DNA of 64,000 nucleotides from Variovorax davisae. GTDB taxonomy: Bacteria > Pseudomonadota > Gammaproteobacteria > Burkholderiales > Burkholderiaceae_C. Under the pieces are notes generated by a model that saw only the letters and a list, made by a program, of their open reading frames with translations, was not told the DNA's origin and searched no databases. How positions within the stretch are numbered: the stretch's first letter is position 1; each line of letters starts with the position of its first letter. The position numbers and the translations under genes are program-made. The DNA lies in NCBI RefSeq assembly GCF_030316845.1, contig NZ_JASZYS010000008.1:124001-188000 (forward strand), read 5' to 3'. Of the stretch, positions 51,813 through 60,763 are shown piece by piece.

Positions 51813-52234
51813 AGAAGCCAGAAGCGACCGCTGGCCCGTCGGCCTCCGAACTGATCGACCAAAGGATCGCCGAGCTCGGCGACTGGCGCGGCCAGACCCT
51901 GGGCAGGATGCGCCGGCTGATCAAGGAAGCCGACCCGGAGGTGGTCGAGGAATGGAAGTGGATGGGCACGCCGACCTGGTCGCACGACGGCATCCTCTGC
52001 ACCGGCGAGTCCTACCAGGCGAAAGTCAAGCTGACCTTCGCCAAGGGGGCCTCGCTGCCAGACCCCGCCAAGCTCTTCAACGCCAGCATGGACGGCAAGG
52101 TGCGGCGCGCGATCGACATCGGCGAGGGCGAGCAGGTCGACGCCGAGGCGTTCAAGACGCTGGTGCGGGCCGCGGTCGCCCTCAATGCGGCGGGCGCCAA
52201 GTCGAAGGCGAAGCCGAAGCGGGCGGCTTCCTGA
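51809..52234 (+). CDS. DUF1801-family protein
   Basis: 141 residues of the YdhG/DUF1801 fold. Conserved parts are LGRMRRLIKEADPEVVEEWK, followed by WMGTPTWSHDGILCTGE and KVKLTFAKGASLPDP. Function is unknown, although relatives resemble iron-binding frataxin-like folds. The C-terminal tail is lysine/alanine-rich. It overlaps the upstream small gene and ends next to the convergent DUF336 gene. Confidence 0.82.
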   Translation: MKKPEATAGPSASELIDQRIAELGDWRGQTLGRMRRLIKEADPEVVEEWKWMGTPTWSHDGILCTGESYQAKVKLTFAKGASLPDPAKLFNASMDGKVRRAIDIGEGEQVDAEAFKTLVRAAVALNAAGAKSKAKPKRAAS

Positions 52235-52657
52235 TCACACGGCGAGGCCGGCCGCCTGCACCCCCGCGATGCAGATGGCCTCGTCTTCATCGCCGGTGCC
52301 TCCGCTCGCGCCCACCGCGCCCAGCACCCGGCCTTGGGCGTCCTTGATCAGCACCGCACCGGTCTGCGGCAGGAAGCGGCCGGCCGAGGTGGCGGCCAGC
52401 GAGACGAAGAAGTTCGGGTTGCCCTTGGCCCGCTCGCCGAGCAGCCGGCTCGACACGCCCATGCCGACCGCGCCCCAGGCCTTGGCCTGGGCGACGTCGA
52501 AGCGGAACATGCTGGCGCCGTCCTCGCGCGCGAAGGCCTTGAGATGGCCGGCGTCGTCGAGCACCGCGATGCCCATCGGCTGGTAGCCGGCCTGCTTCGA
52601 ATGGGCGAGCGCGGCGGCGATGATCTGGTTGGCTTGGGCGAGGGTCAGTGAGGTCAT
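52235..52657 (-). CDS. GlcG/HbpS-family (DUF336) protein
   Basis: 140-residue DUF336 protein. It starts LTLAQANQIIAAALAHSKQ and contains PMGIAVLDDAGHLKAFARED and the C-terminal VLGAVGASGGTGDEDEAI, the standard family pattern. Members are found beside glycolate, diol and aromatic-acid catabolism genes and some bind heme or degradation products. It is the third gene of an operon with a ThDP enzyme and a Bug receptor, 26 bases after the enzyme gene. Confidence 0.88.
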   Translation of the reverse strand: MTSLTLAQANQIIAAALAHSKQAGYQPMGIAVLDDAGHLKAFAREDGASMFRFDVAQAKAWGAVGMGVSSRLLGERAKGNPNFFVSLAATSAGRFLPQTGAVLIKDAQGRVLGAVGASGGTGDEDEAICIAGVQAAGLAV

Positions 52658-52683
52658 GGTGATGAGTTGCAAGGTGGAAGGAG

Positions 52684-54417
52684 TCAGCCCGGGGCGGGCA
52701 CCGGCATGAAGGCCTCGAAGCCGAAGCGGTTCATGCTGCCGAAGGCCGGCGCGGCGGGATGCGACACGAAACGCGTGCGGCAGTCCAGCACCGACGGCAG
52801 GCCCGAGGCCAGCGCCCGGCCCAGCGCCGGCGCGAGCTGCTCGGCCCGGGTCACGGTTTCGCCGAAGCAGCCGAAGCCGCGCGCGATGGCCGCATGGTCG
52901 GTGCCTTCGAGGCTGGTCGCGAATTCGAAATCGAGCTGGGCCCGCTGGCCCGAACGGATGATGCCCCAGGCGGCGTTGTTGTGGATGATGCTGACGACGG
53001 GCAGCCCGGCGCGCCGCGCGGTGTCGAGCTCGTTCAGCGTGAAGCCGAAGGAGCCGTCGCCCGTGATGTTGAACACCGGCCGGCCAGGATGCTGCAGCTG
53101 CAGCGACAGCGCATACGGCAGCCCGAAGCCGAGGTGGCTCATGCCGGGCTCGTGGAAGCGGGTGCGCACCGCGTCGACCGGCGTGAAGTCGTTGCTCCAG
53201 AAGGTGGTGTGGCCGCCGTCGAACACCGCCAGCGCGTCGGCCGGGAGCGCATCGGCGATGGCCTTGGCGAGGGCCGCGGGATGCATCGTCGGGTCCGGGT
53301 CGCGCGCCATCGCGGCCAGGCCTTCGACGTAGCGGGCGCGAACCGCGCGCAGGCCGGCGAGCCAGCCGCCGTCCGGCGCTTCCTTCGGGCCCTCGGCCGC
53401 GAGGGCGGCCACCAGGTCTTCCAGCGCCAGGCGCGCATCGGCCTGCATCGCCACTTCGTGGAGCACCGGATGGCCCAGCGCCGACGGGTCGGTGTTGATG
53501 CTGATGGTGCGGTGGTGGCGGCGCGCCAGGGGCCCGCGCGCATCCCACATCCAGGACGAGAAGCGGCAGCCGACGGCCAGCACCACGTCGGCCTGCTCGA
53601 AGGCCGCGCGCAGCGCGTCGCCCGAGATCAGGCCGCCGTGGCCGATGAAGTGCGGGCTGTCGCTGGCGACCGCGCCGAGCGCCATCTGGGTCGGCACCAC
53701 GGGCGCGCCGAGCAGGCCGGCCAGGCTGCGCACGGCATCGACCGCGCCGCTGGTGACCACGCCGCCGCCGGCGACCAGCAGCGGACGCCGGGCCTCGCGC
53801 AGCAGGGCCGCCGCGCGGGCGACCGACTCGGCCGCCGGGCGCGGGCCGAGGGTGGCCCGGTAGCGTTCCGGCGGCAGCGCGAACTCGTCGTCGGGATAGT
53901 CGGTCGTGGCCGCCAGCACGTCCTGCGGAATGTCCAGGTGCACCGGGCCGGGCCGGCCCGACAGCGCCTCGCGGAAGGCGCGGCGCACCAGTTCGGGCAG
54001 CCGGCGCGGGTCGTGCACGACCGCGTTCCATTTGGTCAGCGGGGCGAACACCGCCTGCGTGTCCAGGTCCATGAACATGCCGCTGTGCGGATAGGCGGCC
54101 GCCCGGTGCTGGTTGGTGGTGATGGCCAGCAGCGGCAGGTTGTTGTTGAGCGCCACGCCCATGCCGGAGGCGAGGTTGAGGCCGCCGGGCCCCATCTCGC
54201 CGACGGCCACCGCCATGCGGCCCGAGCCGGCGTGGACGGCGGCGGCCATCATCGGCGCGCTCGCTTCATGGCGCACGCCGACGAAGCGCACGGCCTGCTG
54301 CTGCGACAGGGCGTGCATCAGCGGCGCCAGCTTGCCGCCGACGATGCCGAAGGCGAAAGGAACTTGCTCGATCGCCAGCAGGCGCACCAGCGCCTGGGCT
54401 GCAGTGAGACGAGGCAC
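52684..54417 (-). CDS. ThDP-dependent enzyme, acetolactate synthase-like
   Basis: 577 residues with the three-domain POX/ALS fold. The N-terminal PYR domain carries the activating glutamate (VGVRHEASAPMMAAA). The central domain begins near residue 190. The C-terminal PP domain has the ThDP motif GDGSFGFTLNELDTARRAGL ending in HNNAAWG. Benzoylformate decarboxylase, oxalyl-CoA decarboxylase and ALS relatives are all possible. The start is taken as GTG at 54417 (GGAGG ten bases upstream); a TTG at 54426 overlapping the receptor stop is the alternative. It probably decarboxylates or carboligates a 2-oxo acid brought in by the Bug receptor. Confidence 0.87.
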   Translation of the reverse strand: MPRLTAAQALVRLLAIEQVPFAFGIVGGKLAPLMHALSQQQAVRFVGVRHEASAPMMAAAVHAGSGRMAVAVGEMGPGGLNLASGMGVALNNNLPLLAITTNQHRAAAYPHSGMFMDLDTQAVFAPLTKWNAVVHDPRRLPELVRRAFREALSGRPGPVHLDIPQDVLAATTDYPDDEFALPPERYRATLGPRPAAESVARAAALLREARRPLLVAGGGVVTSGAVDAVRSLAGLLGAPVVPTQMALGAVASDSPHFIGHGGLISGDALRAAFEQADVVLAVGCRFSSWMWDARGPLARRHHRTISINTDPSALGHPVLHEVAMQADARLALEDLVAALAAEGPKEAPDGGWLAGLRAVRARYVEGLAAMARDPDPTMHPAALAKAIADALPADALAVFDGGHTTFWSNDFTPVDAVRTRFHEPGMSHLGFGLPYALSLQLQHPGRPVFNITGDGSFGFTLNELDTARRAGLPVVSIIHNNAAWGIIRSGQRAQLDFEFATSLEGTDHAAIARGFGCFGETVTRAEQLAPALGRALASGLPSVLDCRTRFVSHPAAPAFGSMNRFGFEAFMPVPAPG

Positions 54418-54422
54418 GGTGC

Positions 54423-55412
54423 TCAATCCTCCGCGGTGAAGCCGGTGGAGCGCACGATCGGGCCCCATTTCTCGTAGTCGGCCTTGACGATCTGCGCGAA
54501 CTCCTGGGGCGACTGGTGGATCGGCTGCAGGCCGTAGGTGGCCAGCGCGGCCACGAAATCGGGCACCTGCAGCGCCTCGCCGACCAGGGTGTTCAGGCGC
54601 AGCACCACCTCGGCCGGCGTCCGGGCCGGCAGGAACCAGCCCAGCCACTCCTGCACCGCGATGTTCTTGTAGCCCTGCTCGATCAAGGTCGGCACCTCGG
54701 GCAGGAAGGGCGAGCGCTGCGCGCTGGTGATGGCCAGCGAGCGCAGCTTGCCCGAGCGCACGTGCGGCATCACCTCGCCGACCACGTTGAAGCTCACCGG
54801 CACCTGGCCGCCGAGCAGGTCGTTGAGCAGCGGCGCGCCGCCCCGGTAGGCGACGCTGGTCATCTCGATGCCGGCCGCCTTCTGCAGCAGCATGCCGGCG
54901 AAGTGCAGGGCCGAGCCCGCGGCCGGGATGCCGTAGGTCGCGAGCTTGGGATTGGCGCGGGCCCAGGCGACGTAGTCGGCCACCGTCTTGATCTCGGCCG
55001 GCAGGCCTGGCCCGGCGGTGAACGAGAAGGCGTAGGTCACGGTCGAGCAGACCGGCGCGAAGTCGGTCAGGGGGTCGTAGTTGAGCTTCTTGTAGGTGTG
55101 CGGATAGAGCGTCATGGGCGAGCTCGGGATCTGCAGGATGGTCAGGCCGTCGGGCGCGGCCCGCTTCACGTATTCGACCGCGATGCGCCCGCCGGCGCCG
55201 GTGCGGGCCTCGACCATCAGGCTGTTCGCGTAGCGCCCGCGCAGCCGTTCGGCCACCGGCCGTGCCACGTTGTCGCCCATGCCGCCGGCGGGAAAGCCCG
55301 AGACGATGACGGCGTTGCCGTTGAGTTGGGCCCATGCCGAGCGCCCGAGGCCCAGGCTGGCCAGGGCGGACAGTGCGGCGCTGCGTTGCAGCAGCTCACG
55401 TCGATTCCACAT
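54423..55412 (-). CDS. Bug-family tripartite tricarboxylate transporter receptor
   Basis: 329-residue periplasmic receptor with signal region SAALSALASLGLGRSAWAQ. The mature part has SGFPAGGMGDNVARPVAERL and VEARTGAGGRIAVEYVKRAA, then IEQGYKNIAVQEWLGWFLPA. It is the first gene of the operon continuing into the ThDP enzyme and DUF336 gene and is divergent from the AraC regulator. The ligand is presumably a keto or hydroxy acid. Confidence 0.9.
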   Translation of the reverse strand: MWNRRELLQRSAALSALASLGLGRSAWAQLNGNAVIVSGFPAGGMGDNVARPVAERLRGRYANSLMVEARTGAGGRIAVEYVKRAAPDGLTILQIPSSPMTLYPHTYKKLNYDPLTDFAPVCSTVTYAFSFTAGPGLPAEIKTVADYVAWARANPKLATYGIPAAGSALHFAGMLLQKAAGIEMTSVAYRGGAPLLNDLLGGQVPVSFNVVGEVMPHVRSGKLRSLAITSAQRSPFLPEVPTLIEQGYKNIAVQEWLGWFLPARTPAEVVLRLNTLVGEALQVPDFVAALATYGLQPIHQSPQEFAQIVKADYEKWGPIVRSTGFTAED

Positions 55413-55526
55413 GCTTGTCTCCGGTGTTTCTTGATGAACGGCTCCAGCTTAGGGAGACGGCGGACTTTCCACCATGGACGAATAGGAGGGCTTCTTGTAG
55501 ATTTCCGGCCTCCAAGGCATAGATTC

Positions 55527-56444
55527 ATGCGGCCCAGCAACCTCCTCGTCGTCCCGTTCCGCGAAGTGCGCCACTTCATGCCGGAGGACAGCCTGCATGT
55601 CGAGGCGATCGGTGTCCGGGCCCAGCAGAACCATTGGAGAATTCCGGCTCACCGGCACGAGGGGCTGCACCAGTTCCAGCTGCTCACCGCGGGCGCGCTG
55701 GTCGGCACCCTCGACGGCGAGCGCCATGCGCTGCGGGCGCCGGTGGCGCTGATGCTGGCGCCGGGCGTGGTGCACGGCTTCGACTACGAGCCCGACAGCG
55801 TCGGCACGCAGGTGACGGTGCCGAGCAGCGCGCTGGCTTCCCTGTGCGCCCACTCGCCGGTGGTGGCACAGCGGCTGGCGCAGACGCTGGTGCTCGACGC
55901 CGCGTGCCTGGGCGACAACGCTGCGGACTGCGCCCGGCATTTCTCGGTGCTGGCCGAGGAGTTCCAGTCCCAGCGCATCGGCCGCGCCGAGGCGCTGCAG
56001 TCGCAGCTCGTGCTGCTGGCCCTGTGGTTCCTGCGCCAGGAGATCGCGGCCACCGGCATCGGCCGGCGCCAGGCCCTGCGCGACACCCTGGTCCAGCGCT
56101 ACCGGGCGCTGCTGGAGCGGCATTTCCACGAGCACCGGCCGCTGGCCTTCTATGCCCAGGCGCTGGAGGTCACGGCCGACCACCTGAGCCGCGTCTGCCG
56201 GGCGGTGGCCAGCACCAGCGCGCTGGCCCTGCTGCACGAGCGCGTGGTGCTGGAGGCCAAGCGCGTGCTGGCCCATACGCCCATGACGGTCTCGGAGGCC
56301 GCCTTGCACCTGGGCTTCGACGATGCCGCCTACTTCAGCCGCTTCTTCAAGGCCGAGGTCGGCTGCGCGCCTTCGGAGTTCCGCCTGCGCATCGCTTCGG
56401 GCGCGCAGGCCGTGCCTGCGCCCGGGCGCTCTCAGAGCCGTTGA
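55527..56444 (+). CDS. AraC-family regulator with N-terminal cupin domain
   Basis: 305 residues. The N-terminal ligand domain (about 10-180) has cupin spacing: PAHRHEGLHQFQLLTAGAL and LMLAPGVVHGFDYE. The C-terminal double helix-turn-helix (about 205-290) includes LEVTADHLSRVCRAVASTSA and VSEAALHLGFDDAAYFSRFF. The architecture resembles PobR. It is divergent from the Bug/ThDP/DUF336 operon, which it probably activates. Its last 13 bases overlap the convergent GNAT gene. Confidence 0.9.
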   Translation: MRPSNLLVVPFREVRHFMPEDSLHVEAIGVRAQQNHWRIPAHRHEGLHQFQLLTAGALVGTLDGERHALRAPVALMLAPGVVHGFDYEPDSVGTQVTVPSSALASLCAHSPVVAQRLAQTLVLDAACLGDNAADCARHFSVLAEEFQSQRIGRAEALQSQLVLLALWFLRQEIAATGIGRRQALRDTLVQRYRALLERHFHEHRPLAFYAQALEVTADHLSRVCRAVASTSALALLHERVVLEAKRVLAHTPMTVSEAALHLGFDDAAYFSRFFKAEVGCAPSEFRLRIASGAQAVPAPGRSQSR

Positions 56445-56923
56445 ATCATCTCGTGCCAGGCCATGCCGCCGTGGTTCGAGGCGGACGGCCTGGCGTAGTC
56501 ATAGCCCATGCGCCGGTAAAGCTCGATGTGGTCTTGCTTGCACATCAGGTGGATCTCGCGCTTGCCTGCGGCCCGCATCCTGCGCACGAACTCGGTCATC
56601 AAGAGCTTCGAGAAGCCTCGCCCCTGCCGGGCCGGCGCCACGGCCACCGACATGATGACGACCTTGGGTGCCGCAGGATCGTGCCCCACGAGTTCCTTGA
56701 AGGCCGAGTCGGACATCACGACCGGGTCCGCGCAGCCGCTGTTGATGAAGCCGACGACCTCGTCGTCGACCTCCAGCACCAGGAACCCCTGGGGATACAC
56801 CTCGATGCGCTTGACGATCTTTGCCAGCGTGGCAGCTTCGTCGCCCTCGTAGGCGGCGCTTTCGATCTCGAAGCAGCGAGCGGCGTCGCGGGGGACGGCA
56901 TCGCGAAGGGTCGTCTGGGTCAT
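56432..56923 (-). CDS. GNAT-family acetyltransferase
   Basis: 163-residue N-acetyltransferase. Acetyl-CoA is bound by the loop APARQGRGFSKLLM (V-x-x-x-x-Q-G-x-G form), with preceding VIMSVAVAP. The C-terminal IELYRRMGYDYARP is the usual GNAT tail. The substrate is unknown. It resembles arylalkylamine-type acetyltransferases in length and motif spacing. Confidence 0.87.
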   Translation of the reverse strand: MTQTTLRDAVPRDAARCFEIESAAYEGDEAATLAKIVKRIEVYPQGFLVLEVDDEVVGFINSGCADPVVMSDSAFKELVGHDPAAPKVVIMSVAVAPARQGRGFSKLLMTEFVRRMRAAGKREIHLMCKQDHIELYRRMGYDYARPSASNHGGMAWHEMIQRL

Positions 56924-57078
56924 GGCGAAGCGATGTGAATGATGCGCAAGGGCGACAGTATCGGTTCGCCGGTGCCCTCGGCCCACCCGAAGGTCTTGGT
57001 GCATCCCCCGAATGGCGGATGTGCAAGCGCCGCACCCGAATGCAGACTCCGGCACGTCGCAATGTCAGAGGAGACGAG

Positions 57079-57651
57079 ATGGGAAGCAACAGCCGCGAAA
57101 GGCTCGCCATGCGAATCGTGCGGACTCCGTCGAACAAGGTCGAAGGCCCGATTTCCGACTATCACGTGCTCACCTACGCCGATTCCGACTTCGGCCCCCT
57201 GCCGCACTACACCAGGCGTCGCGTTCCGCGCGATCAGGTGAAGGCCATCGTCAGCCGCATCAACCAGCGCGACGAGGCCGCGACCTTCTTCCCGCTGCCG
57301 CTCAGCGCGGTACCCCGCAGGGTGATCTGGGACCAGCGCCACTGGGCGGAGCTGCGCGCGCACCTTGCGGATTTTCTCCATGTCAATGCACGCACCTTCG
57401 GTGCGCGCCGCATCCTCCTCGACCTGCAGTCCCCGCATGGCACCGCGCACCTGATGGAGCCGCTGCGCGGCGCGGTCGAGGATGTCCCGCCGGTCTGCGT
57501 GGACGAGATCGTCGTCGTCACGGCCGCCGAAGGCGACGACGACCCGCCGGCCCTTTCACGGCGCCAGCGCGACGCCAGTGTCATCGCGGCCATCGCCAAG
57601 GACCACGAGGCGGCCGAAGCCGGGCGTCGCGATCGGCGCTCACGGCCGTAG
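57079..57651 (+). CDS. Hypothetical cytoplasmic protein
   Basis: 190 residues without signal peptide or membrane segment. GAGGAG lies five bases before the ATG. The C-terminal part is strongly charged (EDVPPVCVDEIVVVTAAEGD, then alanine/arginine-rich helices). I recognise no family. It stands alone between the GNAT gene and the convergent GntR gene. Codon use is like its neighbours, so it is probably real. Confidence 0.6.
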   Translation: MGSNSRERLAMRIVRTPSNKVEGPISDYHVLTYADSDFGPLPHYTRRRVPRDQVKAIVSRINQRDEAATFFPLPLSAVPRRVIWDQRHWAELRAHLADFLHVNARTFGARRILLDLQSPHGTAHLMEPLRGAVEDVPPVCVDEIVVVTAAEGDDDPPALSRRQRDASVIAAIAKDHEAAEAGRRDRRSRP

Positions 57652-57677
57652 GCCGGGCGCGGTCCACCCGCCTGCCA

Positions 57678-58394
57678 TCAGCCGGCCACGCCGGCCTGCG
57701 TTTCCCGCGCCTGGTTCAGGTCCGGCGAGTCCAGCAGCAGCTGCGCCGTGTGGTCCAGGTGACGCGCGATCAGGGCCTGGGCGGTCGGGATGTCGCGGCC
57801 GAGGACCGCGTCGACGATCGCCTGGTGCTCGGCCTGGACGTCGCGCCCGGTGGCGGCCAGCGGGGCCGTCAGGTAGCGGTAGCGCTCGCTCTGCTGGTAG
57901 AGCATCTGGTGCATCTTCAGCAGCCATTCGTTGGGGCAGCCGGACACCAGCGCGTGATGGAACTCGCCGTGGTTGGCGGCCCATTCGCGATTGAGATGGC
58001 GCGGCTGCCCGGCTTCGCGCTCGGCGATCCGGGTCAGCCGGTGCAGGGCCGAGACGATGCGGCCCTCCCAGGCCAGGTCGCCGTGCCGGATGGCTTTGGC
58101 CAGGCACAGCTGCTCGACCTGGATGCGGGCTTCGACCAGGTTGCGCAGGTCGAGCGCCGAGACCGGACTGACGCGAAAGCCGCGGGCGGGCTCCGACACC
58201 ACCAGCGCCTCGGCCTCGAGCATCGCCAGGCCTTCGCGCACCGCACCGGCACTCACCGCGAGTTCCTCCGCCAGGGCCGCGATGTTGAGCTTGGAGCTCG
58301 GCAGCAGGCGGCCCTCGACGATGGCCGCGCGCAGGCGCTCGAACACCAGGCGTGTCTGGCTCATTCCCCTGGGGCGCTCGCTCGTCGCTGTCAT
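57678..58394 (-). CDS. GntR-family (FadR-type) regulator
   Basis: 238 residues. The N-terminal winged helix is RLVFERLRAAIVEGRLLPSS with LNIAALAEELAVSAGAVREG, and FCD-type all-helical effector domain follows (LRNLVEARIQVEQLC, HGEFHHALVSGCPNEWL, LIARHLDHTAQLL) with its metal-binding histidines. It is divergent from the extradiol dioxygenase and second liv operon and likely represses them. A perfect palindrome lies 11 bases upstream of its start. Confidence 0.9.
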   Translation of the reverse strand: MTATSERPRGMSQTRLVFERLRAAIVEGRLLPSSKLNIAALAEELAVSAGAVREGLAMLEAEALVVSEPARGFRVSPVSALDLRNLVEARIQVEQLCLAKAIRHGDLAWEGRIVSALHRLTRIAEREAGQPRHLNREWAANHGEFHHALVSGCPNEWLLKMHQMLYQQSERYRYLTAPLAATGRDVQAEHQAIVDAVLGRDIPTAQALIARHLDHTAQLLLDSPDLNQARETQAGVAG

Positions 58395-58404
58395 GTGTGG
58401 TCCG

Positions 58405-58421
58405 AAGGAACGATGTTCCTT
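58405..58421. promoter_or_regulatory. Putative GntR operator
   Basis: Perfect palindrome AAGGAAC-GAT-GTTCCTT in an AT-rich 120-base divergent gap (58395-58514). Its size and near-start position suit autorepression by the GntR protein. The remainder of the gap (TATCGATA at 58449-58456 and the AT-rich run to about 58482) probably holds the promoter of the dioxygenase gene. Confidence 0.6.
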
Positions 58422-58514
58422 GTTAACCCTAGGTGTAGATAAAGCGTCTATCGATATAGTTTGAATTGAAGAATATATTATTTCGAGCTTCGCGAGAAGT
58501 ACCGGAGACAGACC

Positions 58515-59483
58515 ATGGCCCTCGAGCTTCGTACCCGGAAGGACCCGCATCGGGCCGCCGTGCATGGCGTGCACTCGCTGGACGGCATCGTCTTCACGGT
58601 CCCCGAGCTCGACGAAGCCGTGCGCTTCTACGAGGCCTTCGGCCTGGAGACGAAGCGCGTCGGCGAGCGGCTCGACCTGTGCACGCCCGGACATCCGCAC
58701 GCCTGGGCCTCGGTCCATGAGGCGCCGGGGCCGAAGAAGCTCCAGTACCTGCGCTTCGGCTGCTTTGCCGAAGACTTCGATGCCATCGCCGCGCGCATCG
58801 AGACGCTGGGCGTCGAGCGCTGCGCCCCGCATCCCCTGGGCAGCGGCGATGGCCTGTGGGTCCGGCATCCGGACGGCTTCCCGGTGCAGGTCGTGGTGGC
58901 CGCCAAGAGCACGCCGGACTGGCGCAGCGAGAAGCAGCAGGAGCCGCCCGTGCCGCTGGGAACCGGCGCCTCGCTGGCGCGCTCGCGCATCCCGAAGGTG
59001 CGGCCGCGCCGGCTGTCGCACGTGCTGCTGTTCTGCCCCGACGTGTCGCGCGCCATCCGCTTCTACGAGGAGGCGCTGGGCCTGCGCCTGACCGACCGCT
59101 CGGCCGACCTGGTGGTGTTCATGCACGGCGTGCACGGCAGCGACCACCACCTGATCGCCATGGCGAAGTCGGACGGGCCGGGCCTGCACCACCTGAGCTG
59201 GGACGTGGCCAGCATCGACGAGGTCGGGCGCGGCATGGAGCAGATGTACGCGGCCGGCTTCACGCGCGGCTGGGGCGTCGGGCGCCACGTGCTGGGCTCG
59301 AACTACTTCTACTACGCGCGGGACCCGTGGGGCAGCTACAGCGAGTATTCGTTCGACATCGACTACGTGCCGGGCGATTTCGAGTGGCGTTCCGGCGACC
59401 ACCCGCCCGAGGATTCCTTCTACGCCTGGGGCCCCGCGGTGCCGGAAGAGTTCATCACCAACTTCGAGATCCGCAACGCTTGA
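58515..59483 (+). CDS. VOC-family extradiol ring-cleavage dioxygenase
   Basis: 322 residues with two vicinal-oxygen-chelate halves. The iron triad is H169 (RLSHVLLF), H226 (HHLSWD) and E277 (SYSEYSF), giving the 2,3-dihydroxybiphenyl/catechol 2,3-dioxygenase pattern. A long linker (about residues 135-165) separates the halves. It lies directly upstream of a liv-type importer, suggesting that the importer brings in the aromatic precursor. No hydroxylase or hydrolase of the same pathway is in the visible part. Confidence 0.88.
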   Translation: MALELRTRKDPHRAAVHGVHSLDGIVFTVPELDEAVRFYEAFGLETKRVGERLDLCTPGHPHAWASVHEAPGPKKLQYLRFGCFAEDFDAIAARIETLGVERCAPHPLGSGDGLWVRHPDGFPVQVVVAAKSTPDWRSEKQQEPPVPLGTGASLARSRIPKVRPRRLSHVLLFCPDVSRAIRFYEEALGLRLTDRSADLVVFMHGVHGSDHHLIAMAKSDGPGLHHLSWDVASIDEVGRGMEQMYAAGFTRGWGVGRHVLGSNYFYYARDPWGSYSEYSFDIDYVPGDFEWRSGDHPPEDSFYAWGPAVPEEFITNFEIRNA

Positions 59484-59544
59484 CCGCACCCGGACCCGAG
59501 GGTCGACGGCGGCCGCTTCCCCGAACAACTACAGGAGACAGAGC

Positions 59545-60759
59545 ATGAACATGGACCGTCGTTCCTTCGTGGCAGCGGCCGGCGCCCTCGGCGCCGGCGC
59601 ACTGTGGAGTTCGCAGGCCGGCGCCCAGCCCAGCGGGGCGCCGATCAAGGTCGGCGGCACGCTGGCGCTGACCGGCCCGCTGTCGTCCACCGGGCTGGTG
59701 CACAAGCTCACCGGCGAGATCTATGTCGACTCGCTCAACAAGCGCGGCGGCCTGCTCGGCCGGCCGGTGGAGTGGGTGCTGAAGGACGACCAGTCCAAGC
59801 CCGACCTGGCCCGCACGCTGTACGAGCAGCTGGTGACGGCCGACAAGGTCGACCTGCTGATCGGGCCCTATGCCACCGGCAACATCCTGTCGGCGATGGG
59901 CGTGGCGCAGCGCTACAACAAGACCCTGGTGCACCACACCTTCGGCATCCCGAACCTGGCCAAGTACGAGCAGCAGTTCCCGGCCTGGTCGATCGGCCCC
60001 GAGCCCGAGAAGACCCTGCCGGCGCTGGTGCTGACCGCGCTGGCCGCGTCGTCGGCGCCGCCCAAGACCATCGCGGTCGTGACCAGCAAGTTCCCGTCGG
60101 TGCACTTCGTGGCGCTCGGCGCGCGCGAAGTGGCCAAGCAGCGCGGCATCAAGGAGGTGCTGTTCCTCGAGTGGGACTTCGGCAACCGCGACTTCGGCCC
60201 GATCGCCGGCCGGGTGAAGGAGGCCAACCCCGACTTCATCTGGACCGGCGCCATCGGCCTGGAGGGCAACCAGCTGCTCGACGCGATGAAGAAGATCGAC
60301 TATGCGCCGCTGCACCACTTCTATCACGTGCCGGCGCCGGCGCCGATGCTGAAGGCGCCCGAGGCCAACGGCGCGCTGTCGATGACCATCTTCGAGGACC
60401 ATCCGCCCTTCACCAACAACCCGGTGGCGGCCGAGTTCGTCAAGGTCTACCGCGAGCGCGCCGCCGGCGCCGGCATGCCCGACACGGCGGTCGAGACCCA
60501 GGCCGCGGCCTCGTTCACGGCCTGGCAGCTCATCGAGGCCGCGGTGATCGCCACCAAGGGCCTGGACGACAAGGCCATGGCCGCCTGGCTGCGCGCCAAC
60601 CAGGTCGACACCATCCAGGGCAAGCTGCGCTTCAACGAGCGCGGCAACTTCGGCGCCGACCTGAGCCGGGTCAAGCAGGTGCAGAACGGCAAGTGGGTCA
60701 CGGTCTGGCCGGCCGACTGGGCTGCCCCCGGCGCCAAGCTGCAGACCCGCGGCGCCTGA
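59545..60759 (+). CDS. Branched-chain-type ABC transporter substrate-binding protein
   Basis: 404-residue periplasmic protein. The N-terminus MDRRSFVAAAGALGAGALW has a twin-arginine-like start and cleaves near GAQP. Type I fold signatures: KVGGTLALTGPLSSTGLVHK, WVLKDDQSKPDLARTLYEQL and IGPYATGNILSA. It is the first transporter gene after the dioxygenase and is followed after four bases by the LivH-type gene. The ligand is probably an aromatic acid. Confidence 0.92.
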   Translation: MNMDRRSFVAAAGALGAGALWSSQAGAQPSGAPIKVGGTLALTGPLSSTGLVHKLTGEIYVDSLNKRGGLLGRPVEWVLKDDQSKPDLARTLYEQLVTADKVDLLIGPYATGNILSAMGVAQRYNKTLVHHTFGIPNLAKYEQQFPAWSIGPEPEKTLPALVLTALAASSAPPKTIAVVTSKFPSVHFVALGAREVAKQRGIKEVLFLEWDFGNRDFGPIAGRVKEANPDFIWTGAIGLEGNQLLDAMKKIDYAPLHHFYHVPAPAPMLKAPEANGALSMTIFEDHPPFTNNPVAAEFVKVYRERAAGAGMPDTAVETQAAASFTAWQLIEAAVIATKGLDDKAMAAWLRANQVDTIQGKLRFNERGNFGADLSRVKQVQNGKWVTVWPADWAAPGAKLQTRGA

Positions 60760-60763
60760 GCCG

